Of a DNA stretch of 64,000 nt, positions 43,882 through 53,226 are shown piece by piece. The notes under the pieces are model-generated. The model made no database searches, had not been told where the DNA came from, and was given only the letters and a program-made list of their open reading frames with translations. Position numbers and translations under genes: made by a program. This DNA comes from Burkholderia sp. L27(2015) (GTDB taxonomy: Bacteria; Pseudomonadota; Gammaproteobacteria; Burkholderiales; Burkholderiaceae). The stretch covers positions 1 to 64,000 of the forward strand of contig NZ_LMUX01000016.1 in assembly GCF_009765705.1 (NCBI RefSeq). Direction: 5' to 3'. Numbering within the stretch: the stretch's first letter is position 1; every line of letters begins with the position of its first letter.

Positions 43882-44790
43882 GTGCGAACTCTACACAAAG
43901 CGGTATTTCCTGTCGCTGGGCTAGGTACGCGGTTTCTTCCTGCAACCAAGGCAAGTCCCAAAGAGATGTTGCCTATCGTCGATAAACCATTGATCCAATA
44001 CGCCGTCGAAGAAGCCATTGCAGCGGGTGTGACCGAAATGATCTTTATCACCGGCCGCGGCAAACGCGCGATCGAGGACCACTTCGACAAGTCGTATGAA
44101 ATCGAGATGGAGCTGCAAGCACGCGGCAAACAGGCATTGCTCGACCTGGTGCAAGGCATTAAACCGAGCCACGTCGATTTCTTCTACGTGCGTCAATCCG
44201 AGCCGCTTGGGCTGGGTCACGCAGTGTTGTGCGCTGAGCGGATCATCGGTGACGAGCCGTTCGCCGTGATCCTCGCTGACGATCTGCTCGACGGAAAACC
44301 GCCGGTGCTCGAACAGATGGTCTCCGTGTTCGATCATTACAATTGCTCGGTGATCGGTGTCGAGGAAATTCTTCGGGAAGAGACGCGCTCTTATGGCGTG
44401 ATCGACGGCCGGGCATGGGACGAACGCGTTTTCAAGATGTCGGGCGTGGTCGAGAAGCCCGAACCGGCGCAGGCGCCATCGAACCTGGGCGTGGTGGGCC
44501 GCTATGTGCTCACGCCTGGCATCTTCGATCACTTGCGCGCGCAAAAGCCCGGCGCCGGCGGCGAAATTCAGCTGACCGATGCCATCCAGTCCTTACTGGC
44601 TCATGAGCAGGTGCTGGCTTATCGTTACCGGGGCAAGCGCTTCGATTGCGGCAGCAAACTCGGTTATCTCAAAGCGACGGTCGAGTTTGCATTACGGCAC
44701 CCGGAAGTGAAACAGGCCTTCGAGGCCTATTTGATTGAGCGATTCGGAACGACCCATATTTCGGCAGAACTGGTCGAGCAAGTGGTTTGA
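43882..44790 (+). CDS. galU: UTP-glucose-1-phosphate uridylyltransferase
   Basis: 302 residues, GTG start after GGGGTGA at 43871-43877. [23 protein letters not shown] (in two parts) is the nucleotide-binding opening; ADDLLDG and [15 protein letters not shown] are family segments; the C-terminal [13 protein letters not shown] is intact. Makes UDP-glucose from glucose-1-phosphate, precursor for the EPS glucosyl and glucuronosyl units (as BceT in cepacian). The gene lies alone between the two paralogous regulators, ended by the terminator at 44968-44999. Confidence 0.96.
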   Translation: MRTLHKAVFPVAGLGTRFLPATKASPKEMLPIVDKPLIQYAVEEAIAAGVTEMIFITGRGKRAIEDHFDKSYEIEMELQARGKQALLDLVQGIKPSHVDFFYVRQSEPLGLGHAVLCAERIIGDEPFAVILADDLLDGKPPVLEQMVSVFDHYNCSVIGVEEILREETRSYGVIDGRAWDERVFKMSGVVEKPEPAQAPSNLGVVGRYVLTPGIFDHLRAQKPGAGGEIQLTDAIQSLLAHEQVLAYRYRGKRFDCGSKLGYLKATVEFALRHPEVKQAFEAYLIERFGTTHISAELVEQVV

Positions 44791-44967
44791 AATGGTGTTC
44801 GTGTTGCGGCCCCGCAGAGCGGCCGAAGTGAGATCAAGCCGGAAGAGGAAAAATCCGCCAAGGTGCTGGTGATATCGGGCAAATACGCGGACGGGCCTTG
44901 ATTTTCTGTGTCGCTTGCGATCTTGTAGTAGATGGCGCGAGGCTCCCCCGGTCCGCGCCATGGTCCT

Positions 44968-44999
44968 TGGGGCCCGTTTCCCGCGGGCCCATTTTTTTT
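44968..44999 (+). terminator. Rho-independent terminator downstream of galU
   Basis: GC-rich arms GGGCCCG (44970-44976) and CGGGCCC (44984-44990) with a six- to seven-base loop, then A and eight T (44992-44999). About 180 bases after the galU stop. Confidence 0.88.
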
Positions 45000-45123
45000 G
45001 GGTGCGCGCTAGTTGAGCGCACGGCCGATCTCCGCGTCGGGCAACACGCGGTACGACGACGGTTCGTGGATGTTTTCGAGTACGTTCGAGTAATCGTGAG
45101 TAATTTTGAGTATTCGCGCGCGA

Positions 45124-45579
45124 TCAGCGGAAATAGGCTTTGGTATTCTCGTGCACGTCGTCGCGAATCAGCAGTTCGGTGGGAAGCAGCCAAGCGTACT
45201 CGCTGTGCTGGTGAAAGCGGCCGATCGGCGCGGTGGCGTTCAGGGTGATGGCGTAAGCCAACACGATGTAGTGCGTCGAGACGCCAGGTTCGCCGGCGAA
45301 GTTGTCGACATAAAGATGCTCGAAGACGCCGTAGAAGCGAGCCGCAGAGCGCTCCAAACTCCGGATGCCCAGTTCATCGTTGACGATACGCGTGAACGCG
45401 CTGTCCAGCGTTTCGTCCTTCATGATGCGCCCGCCGGGCACGAACCAGGTGTTGCGCGCGGGACGGTTGCGGCGCTGGCCGACCAGGACGTGATGGTGAC
45501 CATCGGTTACGATCAGGTCGATTGCCACGAGCGGTGTGTGGCGAACCACGTCGAGAAATTCAATGTCGCTGAGCATCAT
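45124..45579 (-). CDS. gmm: GDP-mannose mannosyl hydrolase (Nudix)
   Basis: 151 residues. FVPGGRIMKDETLDSAFTRIVNDELG (in parts) is a Nudix box variant with the shortened acid pattern typical of GDP-mannose hydrolases: GGRI...E...A..R...E. The front AIDLIVTDGHHHVLVGQRRNRPARNTW is as in Gmm. It releases mannose from GDP-mannose or GDP-glucose, tuning the sugar pool for EPS. Start choice between adjacent ATGs at 45579 and 45576. Confidence 0.9.
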   Translation of the reverse strand: MMLSDIEFLDVVRHTPLVAIDLIVTDGHHHVLVGQRRNRPARNTWFVPGGRIMKDETLDSAFTRIVNDELGIRSLERSAARFYGVFEHLYVDNFAGEPGVSTHYIVLAYAITLNATAPIGRFHQHSEYAWLLPTELLIRDDVHENTKAYFR

Positions 45580-45853
45580 GGATCCGGTGCCTTGTGAAGG
45601 CGGATGAAGGTCGGAAGTATGTCGATACATGTACGGCGTTCGATCGTGGTAGCGCCCCGCTCGTCGTAACCCTATGTATTCCGAAACATATTTCTTGGCT
45701 AATGCAGCGATGCCATGAAGTGACCGGATGGAGAGGGATCGACGCATGCGCGACGAGTGAAATCAGTCTAGCGCGTTGCTGTGTGCGAAATGAGTTCCAG
45801 GTACTGTCGAAAACCGCCGAAGTATCGCCGCGTCGGGCCAGGGGCGCGGCGGA

Positions 45854-47965
45854 TCAAGGCGCGACATAGCCCTCGGGTGTGGTCGCATTGGCTTTGGCCA
45901 GCGCCGCATCGTTGGCGATCACATAGATCGGTGCCTCGGTCAGCGCGAGCGACACGCGACCGTTCGCATAGGCGACGTTCGACGCATTGCCCATCATGTC
46001 GAGCACACTCACCGTACCCGACGTCCCCGGGGCGTCCACCTGCAAACTGTAGGGGACGCTATAGGTCGCGCTGAAACCCGAACTGCTGCTCCACACCGCA
46101 TTGTTATGCGTCCATAGCGCGCTGATTACCTTGCCACCGTCGGTCTTCTGAAACGCGTACGCATATACGCCTTTCGGCGTGCCGCGGATCGGCCCCAGCG
46201 TGATCGTGGCATCAATGATGCGGGTCATAGCCGCCACGGCCAGCGCAGCAGGTTTGGGGCTGATATCGTGGGGGCCGTAACCGCCTTGCGGATGCTCGAG
46301 GTCAAAGAAAATTCCGTAACCGGGCGGTGGCGGTATATCGGACATGTAGAACACATAGGTCAGATCCGCGCCTTCGCCAAGCAGGATCAAGTGAGTGCGC
46401 ACTGCTACCGCGCCTTGTGCGTAGAGCACGTTCGCGTTGGGATAGTTTGGGCCGTACGAGGTTCCGATGTCATAGCTGGTGCCGGTTTCCGTGACGAACA
46501 GCTTGGCGCCCGGCTTGAGATAGGCCGCCATGACATGCCTGAGCGCGCGCGTGGAGGCGGGCAGCGCGTTGGCGGCCACGGCGGGATCGGGGTCGTCGGC
46601 GAGCCGCTCCGGGGGATGCGATGGCGATGTCCCTGCGTCGTAGTATCCGTGCGCGGTTACGCCGTCTAGATACTGGCCGATACCCAGCGGCGCGAGACGC
46701 TTGAGCCACACGGTGTTGGTTGCCATGATCGCATTGGTGACACCCATCACGACGGCATGCGGATCGGTCGCGTGTATGCCCTGCCAGGTGGCCTTGTACA
46801 TATCCACGAAGTGGGCGTCGGTGTCTTTCCAGGGAAGGCCGCCGCCGAAGTCCGGTTCCCACGTTACCTGGTAATAATTGTTCGTTTGATTGGGGAAATA
46901 TCGGGCACGGACCGCATTCGATTCCTGTCCCACTTTGCTCATGAACGACTTGTAAGCCGACAGCGATGCCGGGGCATAGCTGTGCGTGATCTCATGCGTA
47001 GGACTGGCCCAGGCCGGGATCCCGTCGAGTTGGATGAGCCGCAGCAGACCGGGTTGCTTGAAGAACGACGAGACGTGATCGGCCGACGGGTCGAACGTAT
47101 TCGGCCCGTTGGGTTCCATTAGATACCAATTGCGGTTGTCGTTGATCCAGGAAAGGCCCAGATCTTTGTAGAGGGGGCGGTAGCCGTCCCCCGAACAGCA
47201 ATCCTGGCCCGGTAGCAGGTAGGCCGCGCCCTGACCGCCGAAGCGGGGAAGATCCTTGCGGACTTCGCCAAGCGCCGGCAGCAGCGGCGAGAGGTCCGGC
47301 AGAATGCCGAACGAAGCGATGCCATTGGGGCGCGTGCCGCGCGCCATCAAGGTTCCACCTTGCGCGGCGAGCGTGGCGGAAACGGAAAAATAACCGGCTA
47401 GCGCCGATGTGCAATTCAGCGTCCACACGTTCGCACCAGGTACCACGGCGATGCGTCCGCTTGCGTGCACGGTGCTCCATGCGTCCGCGATTTGCCACGA
47501 GAGCGTGTCGCTCGATTTGGCGCGCGTCGTGAATGCGAGCTTGAACGGTTTGTTCGCGCCGAACATCCGGGTGCCATCGCTGCCCGGCGTGTCGGCCGCT
47601 ATCAGATCGCCTGTCGAGGGTGCGGGACTGGGGGCGGACGCCGGGCTGCACGTCATCGCAAGCGTGGACGCTGGTGGTAACGATGTTGCGATTTGGGGCG
47701 AGGTACTGCTACCGCTCGATGTACCGCTGGTATCCGGCGAACCGACCGAGCCTGGTGCGCCGGGAGCTGCCGTGTTCGTGGCGCCGTTGGCGGGAGGGGC
47801 GCTGTTCGCGTTATCGCCGCATCCTGCGGCGATGCAGCAAGTCGACAGCGCGACAATCACGAACCTCGCGATCCTCTTGAGTCGGCGCACGCTTAGGGAA
47901 GGCACAAAAACGGAGGGCACAGAATCGCCGGTCACCGCGAAAGTCGTCGTAGAGAAGCGCTTCAT
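45854..47965 (-). CDS. Secreted lipoprotein glycoside hydrolase (GH39-like TIM barrel)
   Basis: 703 residues from the ATG at 47965. The signal ends with the lipobox IAAGC (Cys about residue 42), followed by a Ser/Gly/Pro-rich linker (~45-90). The catalytic domain is a clan GH-A barrel: QVTWEPDFGGG carries the acid/base Glu after strand 4, and LFVTETGTSYD the nucleophile Glu after strand 7. A beta-sandwich follows (VSVLDMMGN, ALTEAPIYVIAND). Lies between Gmm and the EPS assembly genes. Analogous to PslG of Pseudomonas, it may trim or release the polysaccharide in the periplasm or outside. Substrate unknown. Confidence 0.82.
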   Translation of the reverse strand: MKRFSTTTFAVTGDSVPSVFVPSLSVRRLKRIARFVIVALSTCCIAAGCGDNANSAPPANGATNTAAPGAPGSVGSPDTSGTSSGSSTSPQIATSLPPASTLAMTCSPASAPSPAPSTGDLIAADTPGSDGTRMFGANKPFKLAFTTRAKSSDTLSWQIADAWSTVHASGRIAVVPGANVWTLNCTSALAGYFSVSATLAAQGGTLMARGTRPNGIASFGILPDLSPLLPALGEVRKDLPRFGGQGAAYLLPGQDCCSGDGYRPLYKDLGLSWINDNRNWYLMEPNGPNTFDPSADHVSSFFKQPGLLRLIQLDGIPAWASPTHEITHSYAPASLSAYKSFMSKVGQESNAVRARYFPNQTNNYYQVTWEPDFGGGLPWKDTDAHFVDMYKATWQGIHATDPHAVVMGVTNAIMATNTVWLKRLAPLGIGQYLDGVTAHGYYDAGTSPSHPPERLADDPDPAVAANALPASTRALRHVMAAYLKPGAKLFVTETGTSYDIGTSYGPNYPNANVLYAQGAVAVRTHLILLGEGADLTYVFYMSDIPPPPGYGIFFDLEHPQGGYGPHDISPKPAALAVAAMTRIIDATITLGPIRGTPKGVYAYAFQKTDGGKVISALWTHNNAVWSSSSGFSATYSVPYSLQVDAPGTSGTVSVLDMMGNASNVAYANGRVSLALTEAPIYVIANDAALAKANATTPEGYVAP

Positions 47966-49082
47966 GGCGTTATGCTCCGTTGGCCTTTCTTGCGGGTTGG
48001 ACGTGCTTGCGACCAAGCGCGGCGGCGCCGAATCACTCACCCGCGAACTTATCCGCTCAAGTCGGCTTGGATCTAACCTGCTAACTCACCCCGGTCGGAG
48101 TAAAGCTGAGAATAGGACACCCGGTCCGATCGCGCCAGCGTTGGCGGCAAGCGACTAGGCGCCGGCCGTCGGCGAGAAATCGGAGTACCTGCATGGGGTC
48201 CGCTTTGTCCTTTCGTTCGCGTTGAGTCCACGTCGGTCTCACGCGGACCTCGCATGCACCCGCATGCACCTGTATTCAGCGCAATTCACCGATCCTGTTC
48301 GCTGTCCCCTATTTAACAACAACTCTCGCTTGTTTCATTTTCGTAACATCTTTCGCCGACTGGGGCTCGCGCGTGTTTGACGAGGGATAGGCGCGCGTCG
48401 TTGATCGTGCAGCGCCATGCCGTCTCGCGAATGACGCAATTTCGAAAGCGAAGAATGCGCCGATCGTGCTCCGTTCTTCTTCTCACATCCGACAGCAACA
48501 CCCTTATCTGACGCCATTCTGGACGTGCTTTCGGCCAGAAAATAACGACCGGGCGTCTGAATTGCTGCGACGCATTAAACCTTGTTTCGGGCGTCGCACA
48601 CATCTTGAAATGCCCGAACGCCGCTATCTGCTTGAGCTCTTTTCCTTTTCACGGGCAATGCGTTTCTCTGCGTTCGCCATGAATTTCTCGCGGCCGTTAT
48701 CAATAGTGAAACGTTTTGGGGTGCCTTTTCGTGCGCCAATATTTCGGATTTTCTGGAACTCAATCCCATCAAGGCCCAGCGGTTGCTGGCACGCTCCTCG
48801 CATAGAGCTACGTACCGACAGCGCGCGGCACTGGCGAAACCGCAGTGCAGCGATTTCTGTCACTGCGCGAGCGCAAAAAGCAGCGGTTGTTTTGCTCTGG
48901 CGTAGTGCGGGTTCGAGAGACCTGGCGCCATCTTTCCGCCAATATCTCGCCGCTATCGGTCGGCGCCGCCTAAAGCAGGTTAAGCGTGCCTATGATGCAC
49001 TGCAAAGAGAGAGCATGTTCGAGATCCCTCCACGGCCGATCAGTCCGGGGACCCTCAGACCAACGATGTTCAGGGGAAAACG
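47966..49082. promoter_or_regulatory. Long region upstream of regulator copy 2, with a sigma-54 promoter candidate
   Basis: About 1.1 kb between the glycosidase gene and the second GlxA-like gene. Frames here on both strands have no domain character; I judge them chance. Its most notable site is the -24/-12 match at 48787-48802, listed separately. Confidence 0.45.
48787..48802 (+). promoter_or_regulatory. Sigma-54 (-24/-12) promoter candidate
   Basis: TGGCACGCTCCTCGCA matches the sigma-54 consensus TGGCACG-N4-TTGC[A/T] at 11 of 12 positions; only one T of TTGC is replaced by C. Spacing between GG and GC is the required ten bases. About 280 bases upstream of the DJ-1/AraC regulator at 49083 and in its direction. 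The activator at 36931-38442 belongs to the family that acts on such promoters. Confidence 0.5.
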
Positions 49083-50075
49083 ATGCCTTATGCCGATCTT
49101 GAGTCAGCGGTGATGGGATGGCTGCATGTGCCAGACAAAAGCGCGCGGTGTGAAGCGCGCAAGATCGCAATCTTGCTGTTCGACGGATTCTCTCTATTAG
49201 GGGCGGGCATTGTGGCTGAAGTGTTCCATGTCGCCAATGAGCTGTCGGCGTCCGCCAACGACGACTCGGCCTATGACGTTCGCTTCTTGTCGGCCGATGG
49301 CGGACACGTGACGTGCTCGTCCTCGGTTCGCGTCTGGACCGATGGGCTCGACGCGCGGCACTACGTCGGCTTCGATGCGCTCTTCGTCGCGGGCGGCAAA
49401 GGTGCCGACGTGGCCGCGGGTGACGGTCGGATCATCGGCTGGCTGCGCCAGGTGCATAGCAATACGGCCACGGTCAGATCGATCGCGGAAGGTCGCAAGG
49501 TGCTCGATGCGGCGGGTATACGCAATCAGCACGACCCGCAGGGGCGCTTCGGATCCGTCATGACTCATGTCGGTCAAGACGAGCACGGCAGCGACTCGGG
49601 CGATCGCTACGAATCGATGAAGCTGGCACTGGTCATGATCAAACGCGACCTGGGGCGTGAGATGGCACGTCGCGTTGCCGAGCGGCTGATGCCGGGGTCC
49701 GCGGCCAAACTCGAGCCTTTGCTCGGCGACAGCGGTGCCGCCGCCGACAAGATTCGTGCCGCGGCGCGGTGGTTGCAGGAAAATTGCGCGCGACCGGTTT
49801 CGGTGGTCGAGGCGGCGCAGGTGGCCATCATGAGCGAGCGCAATTTTCTGCGGCGCTTCAAGACCGAGATGGGCGTCACGCCGTCGGATTACTTATTGCA
49901 GGCGCGGCTCGCCGTCACCTGCAGCTTGCTTACGGACTCTGAATTGCCGGTCGATAAAATTGCGCGCCGCAGCGGGATGGGCAATGGCGATCGACTCGCC
50001 AAGATTTTCAGAAAACGTTTATTGATTTCACCCACCGAATACCGGAGGCAAAGCCGCTGCGATGCAGGCGGCTGA
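49083..50075 (+). CDS. DJ-1/PfpI (GlxA-like) AraC-type regulator, copy 2
   Basis: 330 residues. Same build as copy 1 at 42663-43616: IAILLFDGFSLLGAGIVAEV and DALFVAGGKGADV in the DJ-1-like domain; AIMSERNFLRRFKTEMGVTP and LPVDKIARRSG in the AraC domain. The cysteine elbow is again missing (SIAEGRKVLDAAG). AGGGG precedes the ATG at 49083 by seven bases. Faces the EPS operon that begins with manC 156 bases further on, so it is likely a regulator of that operon or its own. Confidence 0.83.
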   Translation: MPYADLESAVMGWLHVPDKSARCEARKIAILLFDGFSLLGAGIVAEVFHVANELSASANDDSAYDVRFLSADGGHVTCSSSVRVWTDGLDARHYVGFDALFVAGGKGADVAAGDGRIIGWLRQVHSNTATVRSIAEGRKVLDAAGIRNQHDPQGRFGSVMTHVGQDEHGSDSGDRYESMKLALVMIKRDLGREMARRVAERLMPGSAAKLEPLLGDSGAAADKIRAAARWLQENCARPVSVVEAAQVAIMSERNFLRRFKTEMGVTPSDYLLQARLAVTCSLLTDSELPVDKIARRSGMGNGDRLAKIFRKRLLISPTEYRRQSRCDAGG

Positions 50076-50109
50076 ACAGACACACCAGGCAGGAAGCAGA
50101 TGAGGCGTC

Positions 50110-50136
50110 ACGAAGTCGGGGTCACCCCGACTTCGT
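50110..50136. promoter_or_regulatory. Perfect 12-bp hairpin between regulator and manC
   Basis: Arms ACGAAGTCGGGG (50110-50121) and CCCCGACTTCGT (50125-50136) with loop TCA, 95 bases before the manC start. No T-run follows. It could be an incomplete terminator for the regulator gene, an operator, or an mRNA element in the leader of the EPS operon. Confidence 0.6.
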
Positions 50137-50230
50137 CGGTTCGGTAGGTTCGTCCAGGCTCGACTGCCATTCGATGACTGGATTGGTGGGCAACGATGGG
50201 TACCAAAGGTATTCAGATAGGACTACTAAA

Positions 50231-51763
50231 ATGCATGACAAGATAAACAAGATCGAAGCGGTGGGTGTGGTTGAGCGGGGTGTGGGCTCGGAAACTCGCG
50301 TGCAGTGTCGACGCGTGGTGCCAGTTGTGCTCGCAGGCGGCTCTGGAACGCGGCTTTGGCCTATGTCGCGTGAGCACTTTCCGAAGCAACTGATCGGGGT
50401 TGTCGGGCCGGACTCGCTGCTGCAAGCGACCGTGCATCGCATGGAGGGCTTTCCTAGCCCGTGGGAAGTCTCGTGCGCGCCCATCATCGTGTGCGGCGAC
50501 GAACATCGATTCATTACGGTTGAACAACTACGCGCGAGTGGCGTCGAGGCACGCATCGTCGTCGAGCCGGCGCGTCGCGACACGGCGCCCGCATTAACGC
50601 TTGCGGCCGCGCTGGCTTGTGCCGACGGCGAGGATGCGATCCTCGTGGTGATGCCTGCAGATCACGCAATAGGCGATATCAAGGCGCTGCAAAACGCGAT
50701 CAGTATCGCAGCGGGCTATGCCGAAATGGGCGCGATCGCCACGCTCGGCGTGCCGCCTACGCGCGCCGATACCGGCTTTGGCTATATCCGCTTGGGGGAC
50801 AAGCTGCACGATGACGTGGACGACGGCGCGCATCAAATTGCGGGCTTCGTCGAGAAGCCGGCGGCGGAGTTGGCCGAGCAATACGTCGCGTCGCAGATGT
50901 ACTGGTGGAACAGCGGCATTTTCATTTTGCGTGCTTCTACGTGGCTTGCCGTGCTCAAACGCATGCAGCCCGAAATGCACGAAGCCTGCCTCGCGGCGCT
51001 CGAACACGCGCTCGCCGATGGCCCCTATTTACGGCCGGACGCCGAGCAATTCGCCCACTCGCCCTCGGACTCGATCGACTATGCCGTCATGGAGCGTCTG
51101 ACCGATCCTGACTCGGGTTGCCAGGGCGTTGTGGTGCCGCTCGAAGCGGGCTGGTCCGACCTCGGCTCGTGGGACGCGGTTTGGGCCGCGATGGATAAGG
51201 ACGAATCGGGCAACGTCGCGCGCGGACGTGTTGTCTTCGAAGGCGCTACGTCGAGCTACGCTCATTCGGAAGGACGACTGGTCGCGTGCGTCGGGACCAC
51301 CAACATCGTGGTGGTGGAGACCGACGATGCGGTGCTGGTGGCCGATCGCTCGCGGGTCCAGGACATCAAGGGCCTGGTCGCGCGTATCAAGGCGCAGCAC
51401 GCGCCGGAAGCCGACAGCCACCGCAAGGTTCGCCGCCCGTGGGGGTTCTACGACTCCATCGAGCACGGCGAGCGCTTCCAGGTCAAACGGATCGTCGTTC
51501 AGCCCGGAGCGCGGCTCTCGCTGCAGTCGCATCATCACCGCGCCGAACACTGGGTGGTGGTGTGCGGTACCGCGCTTGTCACGCGCGGCGACGAGCAATT
51601 TCTGCTCAGTGAGAACGAGTCGACGTTTATTCCGCTGGGCGTGCGGCACCGACTCGAGAATCCGGGAAAGATGCCGCTCGAAATTATCGAGGTTCAGTCC
51701 GGCAGCTACCTCGGAGAGGACGACATCATCCGCTTCGAAGATACCTACGGACGCTGCAAATAG
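50231..51763 (+). CDS. manC: Mannose-1-phosphate guanylyltransferase / mannose-6-phosphate isomerase
   Basis: 510 residues, bifunctional type II enzyme (as AlgA, BceA). The N-terminal nucleotidyltransferase has VVLAGGSGTRLWPMSREHFPKQ (in part GGSGTRLWPMSR) and FVEKP; the C-terminal cupin has RRPWGFYDSIEHGERFQVKR and QSHHHRAEHW with metal-binding His. Makes GDP-mannose from fructose-6-phosphate with ManB. First gene of the EPS assembly operon. An open frame extends upstream to 50174, but ATG at 50231 gives the expected start. Confidence 0.94.
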   Translation: MHDKINKIEAVGVVERGVGSETRVQCRRVVPVVLAGGSGTRLWPMSREHFPKQLIGVVGPDSLLQATVHRMEGFPSPWEVSCAPIIVCGDEHRFITVEQLRASGVEARIVVEPARRDTAPALTLAAALACADGEDAILVVMPADHAIGDIKALQNAISIAAGYAEMGAIATLGVPPTRADTGFGYIRLGDKLHDDVDDGAHQIAGFVEKPAAELAEQYVASQMYWWNSGIFILRASTWLAVLKRMQPEMHEACLAALEHALADGPYLRPDAEQFAHSPSDSIDYAVMERLTDPDSGCQGVVVPLEAGWSDLGSWDAVWAAMDKDESGNVARGRVVFEGATSSYAHSEGRLVACVGTTNIVVVETDDAVLVADRSRVQDIKGLVARIKAQHAPEADSHRKVRRPWGFYDSIEHGERFQVKRIVVQPGARLSLQSHHHRAEHWVVVCGTALVTRGDEQFLLSENESTFIPLGVRHRLENPGKMPLEIIEVQSGSYLGEDDIIRFEDTYGRCK

Positions 51764-51830
51764 AGCTGGCGATTGTCTTGTGTGCTGTCAATGGATTGTA
51801 GTCAGTTAGAGCAGTTCGGGGAGAAACAAG

Positions 51831-53210
51831 ATGCGCGAATTACAGGGTCTGGCGGCGCGAATCTTCGATGTCGCGGTAATCGTCCTGGCGGCGTTGGTAG
51901 CGTCGCAAATCCGTTTCGGGGACGCCTCGCAGCGCAGCTTCTACGAAGCGTTCGTGGCGTTTGCGCCTGCGTTGGCGTTGGCGCTCTTCCCGGCATTCGG
52001 TGTGTATCAATCCTGGCGCGGGCGCTCGAAGATCGCCTTGGCGGGTCAGGTGTCGATCGCGTGGTTGATCGTGCAGGCGTGCGGCCTCGTGCTGATGTTT
52101 TCGTTGCATCGCATCGACAGTGTGTCGCGGCTCTGGTTCATCTATTGGACTGCCATGGCCGGTGGCTTCATGGTCGCGGGCCGACTCGCCACGCATTTTG
52201 TCCTCGCTCATGTGCGCAATGCCGGTTTGAACGTGCACCAGGTCGCGGTCGTGGGATGCGGCAGCCATTGCGGCGCCGTGGTGCGCAAGATCGAAGCCAA
52301 GCCGACGGCGGGTTTTCGCGCCGCGGCGATCTACAACCTGTGTCCCGATACCTCGGCGGCTCACGCCAAGGTGCCGGTGTTCCTGGACCTCGTGGCGTTT
52401 TCCTATTTTGTGCGCTCGCAAGACGTCCATGAGATATGGCTCGCGCTGCCGCTGTCCGAAGAGCGAACGATATTGGCGCTGGTCAACGAGTTTCGCAACG
52501 ACCTGATCAACGTGCGCTTCATGCCGGACGTGCGCAGCCTGGCGCTCTTCGAAAGCGACATGACGACGCTGCTCGGTGTGCCGGCGATCAATCTGGTCGC
52601 GTCGCCGTTGTCGCCGCATGCATTGATGCAGAAGGAAATCTTCGATCGCTTGTTCGCCGCAGCAGCACTGATTGGGCTAATGCCGCTGCTGCTCATCATT
52701 GCCGTGGCGGTGAAATTGTCTTCGCCCGGGCCCGTACTTTTCAAACAGCGCCGCAAGGGCGCGGATGGGCGCGTATTCAGCATCTACAAATTTCGCTCCA
52801 TGCGGCAACACGTAGAGCAAGCCGGCGTCGTGAAACAGGCGACGCGCAACGATCCGCGCATTACGCGGGTGGGGGCTTTCCTGCGCCGCACGAGCCTCGA
52901 CGAATTGCCGCAGTTCTTCAACGTTTTGCGTGGCGATATGTCGGTTGTGGGGCCGCGACCCCATGCTATCGAGCATGACGATCTGTATCAGAAGGTCGTC
53001 GCCGGTTATATCCATCGTTACCGGATCAAGCCGGGCATCACGGGGTGGGCGCAAGTCAACGGCTTTCGTGGTGAAACTGACCGCGTCGAGAAAATGGAGC
53101 GACGCGTGGCACATGATTTGTACTACCTAGGCCATTGGTCCTTCGCACTGGATTTACGCATTATCGCCAGGACGATCGCCAATGGATTACGGCATACCAA
53201 TGCCTACTGA
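51831..53210 (+). CDS. Undecaprenyl-phosphate hexose-1-phosphate transferase (WcaJ/BceB-like)
   Basis: 459 residues. N-terminal membrane region of four to five helices, a Rossmann-like CoA-binding-type middle ([14 protein letters not shown]) and the C-terminal catalytic domain of polyprenyl sugar transferases: [17 protein letters not shown] helix, [20 protein letters not shown] (in part), [26 protein letters not shown] (in part) and [16 protein letters not shown]. Initiates the repeat unit by placing glucose-1-phosphate, or another hexose, on undecaprenyl phosphate. GGGGAG precedes the start. The next gene starts 16 bases after the stop. Confidence 0.94.
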   Translation: MRELQGLAARIFDVAVIVLAALVASQIRFGDASQRSFYEAFVAFAPALALALFPAFGVYQSWRGRSKIALAGQVSIAWLIVQACGLVLMFSLHRIDSVSRLWFIYWTAMAGGFMVAGRLATHFVLAHVRNAGLNVHQVAVVGCGSHCGAVVRKIEAKPTAGFRAAAIYNLCPDTSAAHAKVPVFLDLVAFSYFVRSQDVHEIWLALPLSEERTILALVNEFRNDLINVRFMPDVRSLALFESDMTTLLGVPAINLVASPLSPHALMQKEIFDRLFAAAALIGLMPLLLIIAVAVKLSSPGPVLFKQRRKGADGRVFSIYKFRSMRQHVEQAGVVKQATRNDPRITRVGAFLRRTSLDELPQFFNVLRGDMSVVGPRPHAIEHDDLYQKVVAGYIHRYRIKPGITGWAQVNGFRGETDRVEKMERRVAHDLYYLGHWSFALDLRIIARTIANGLRHTNAY

Positions 53211-53226
53211 AGGGAGGACGACCAAC

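Noticed and set aside
48466-49113. Open frame of 215 residues before the second DJ-1/AraC regulator, and a minus-strand frame at 48624-48863
   Set aside because: Neither shows a domain; the plus frame runs into the regulator gene in another frame and contains the sigma-54 site.
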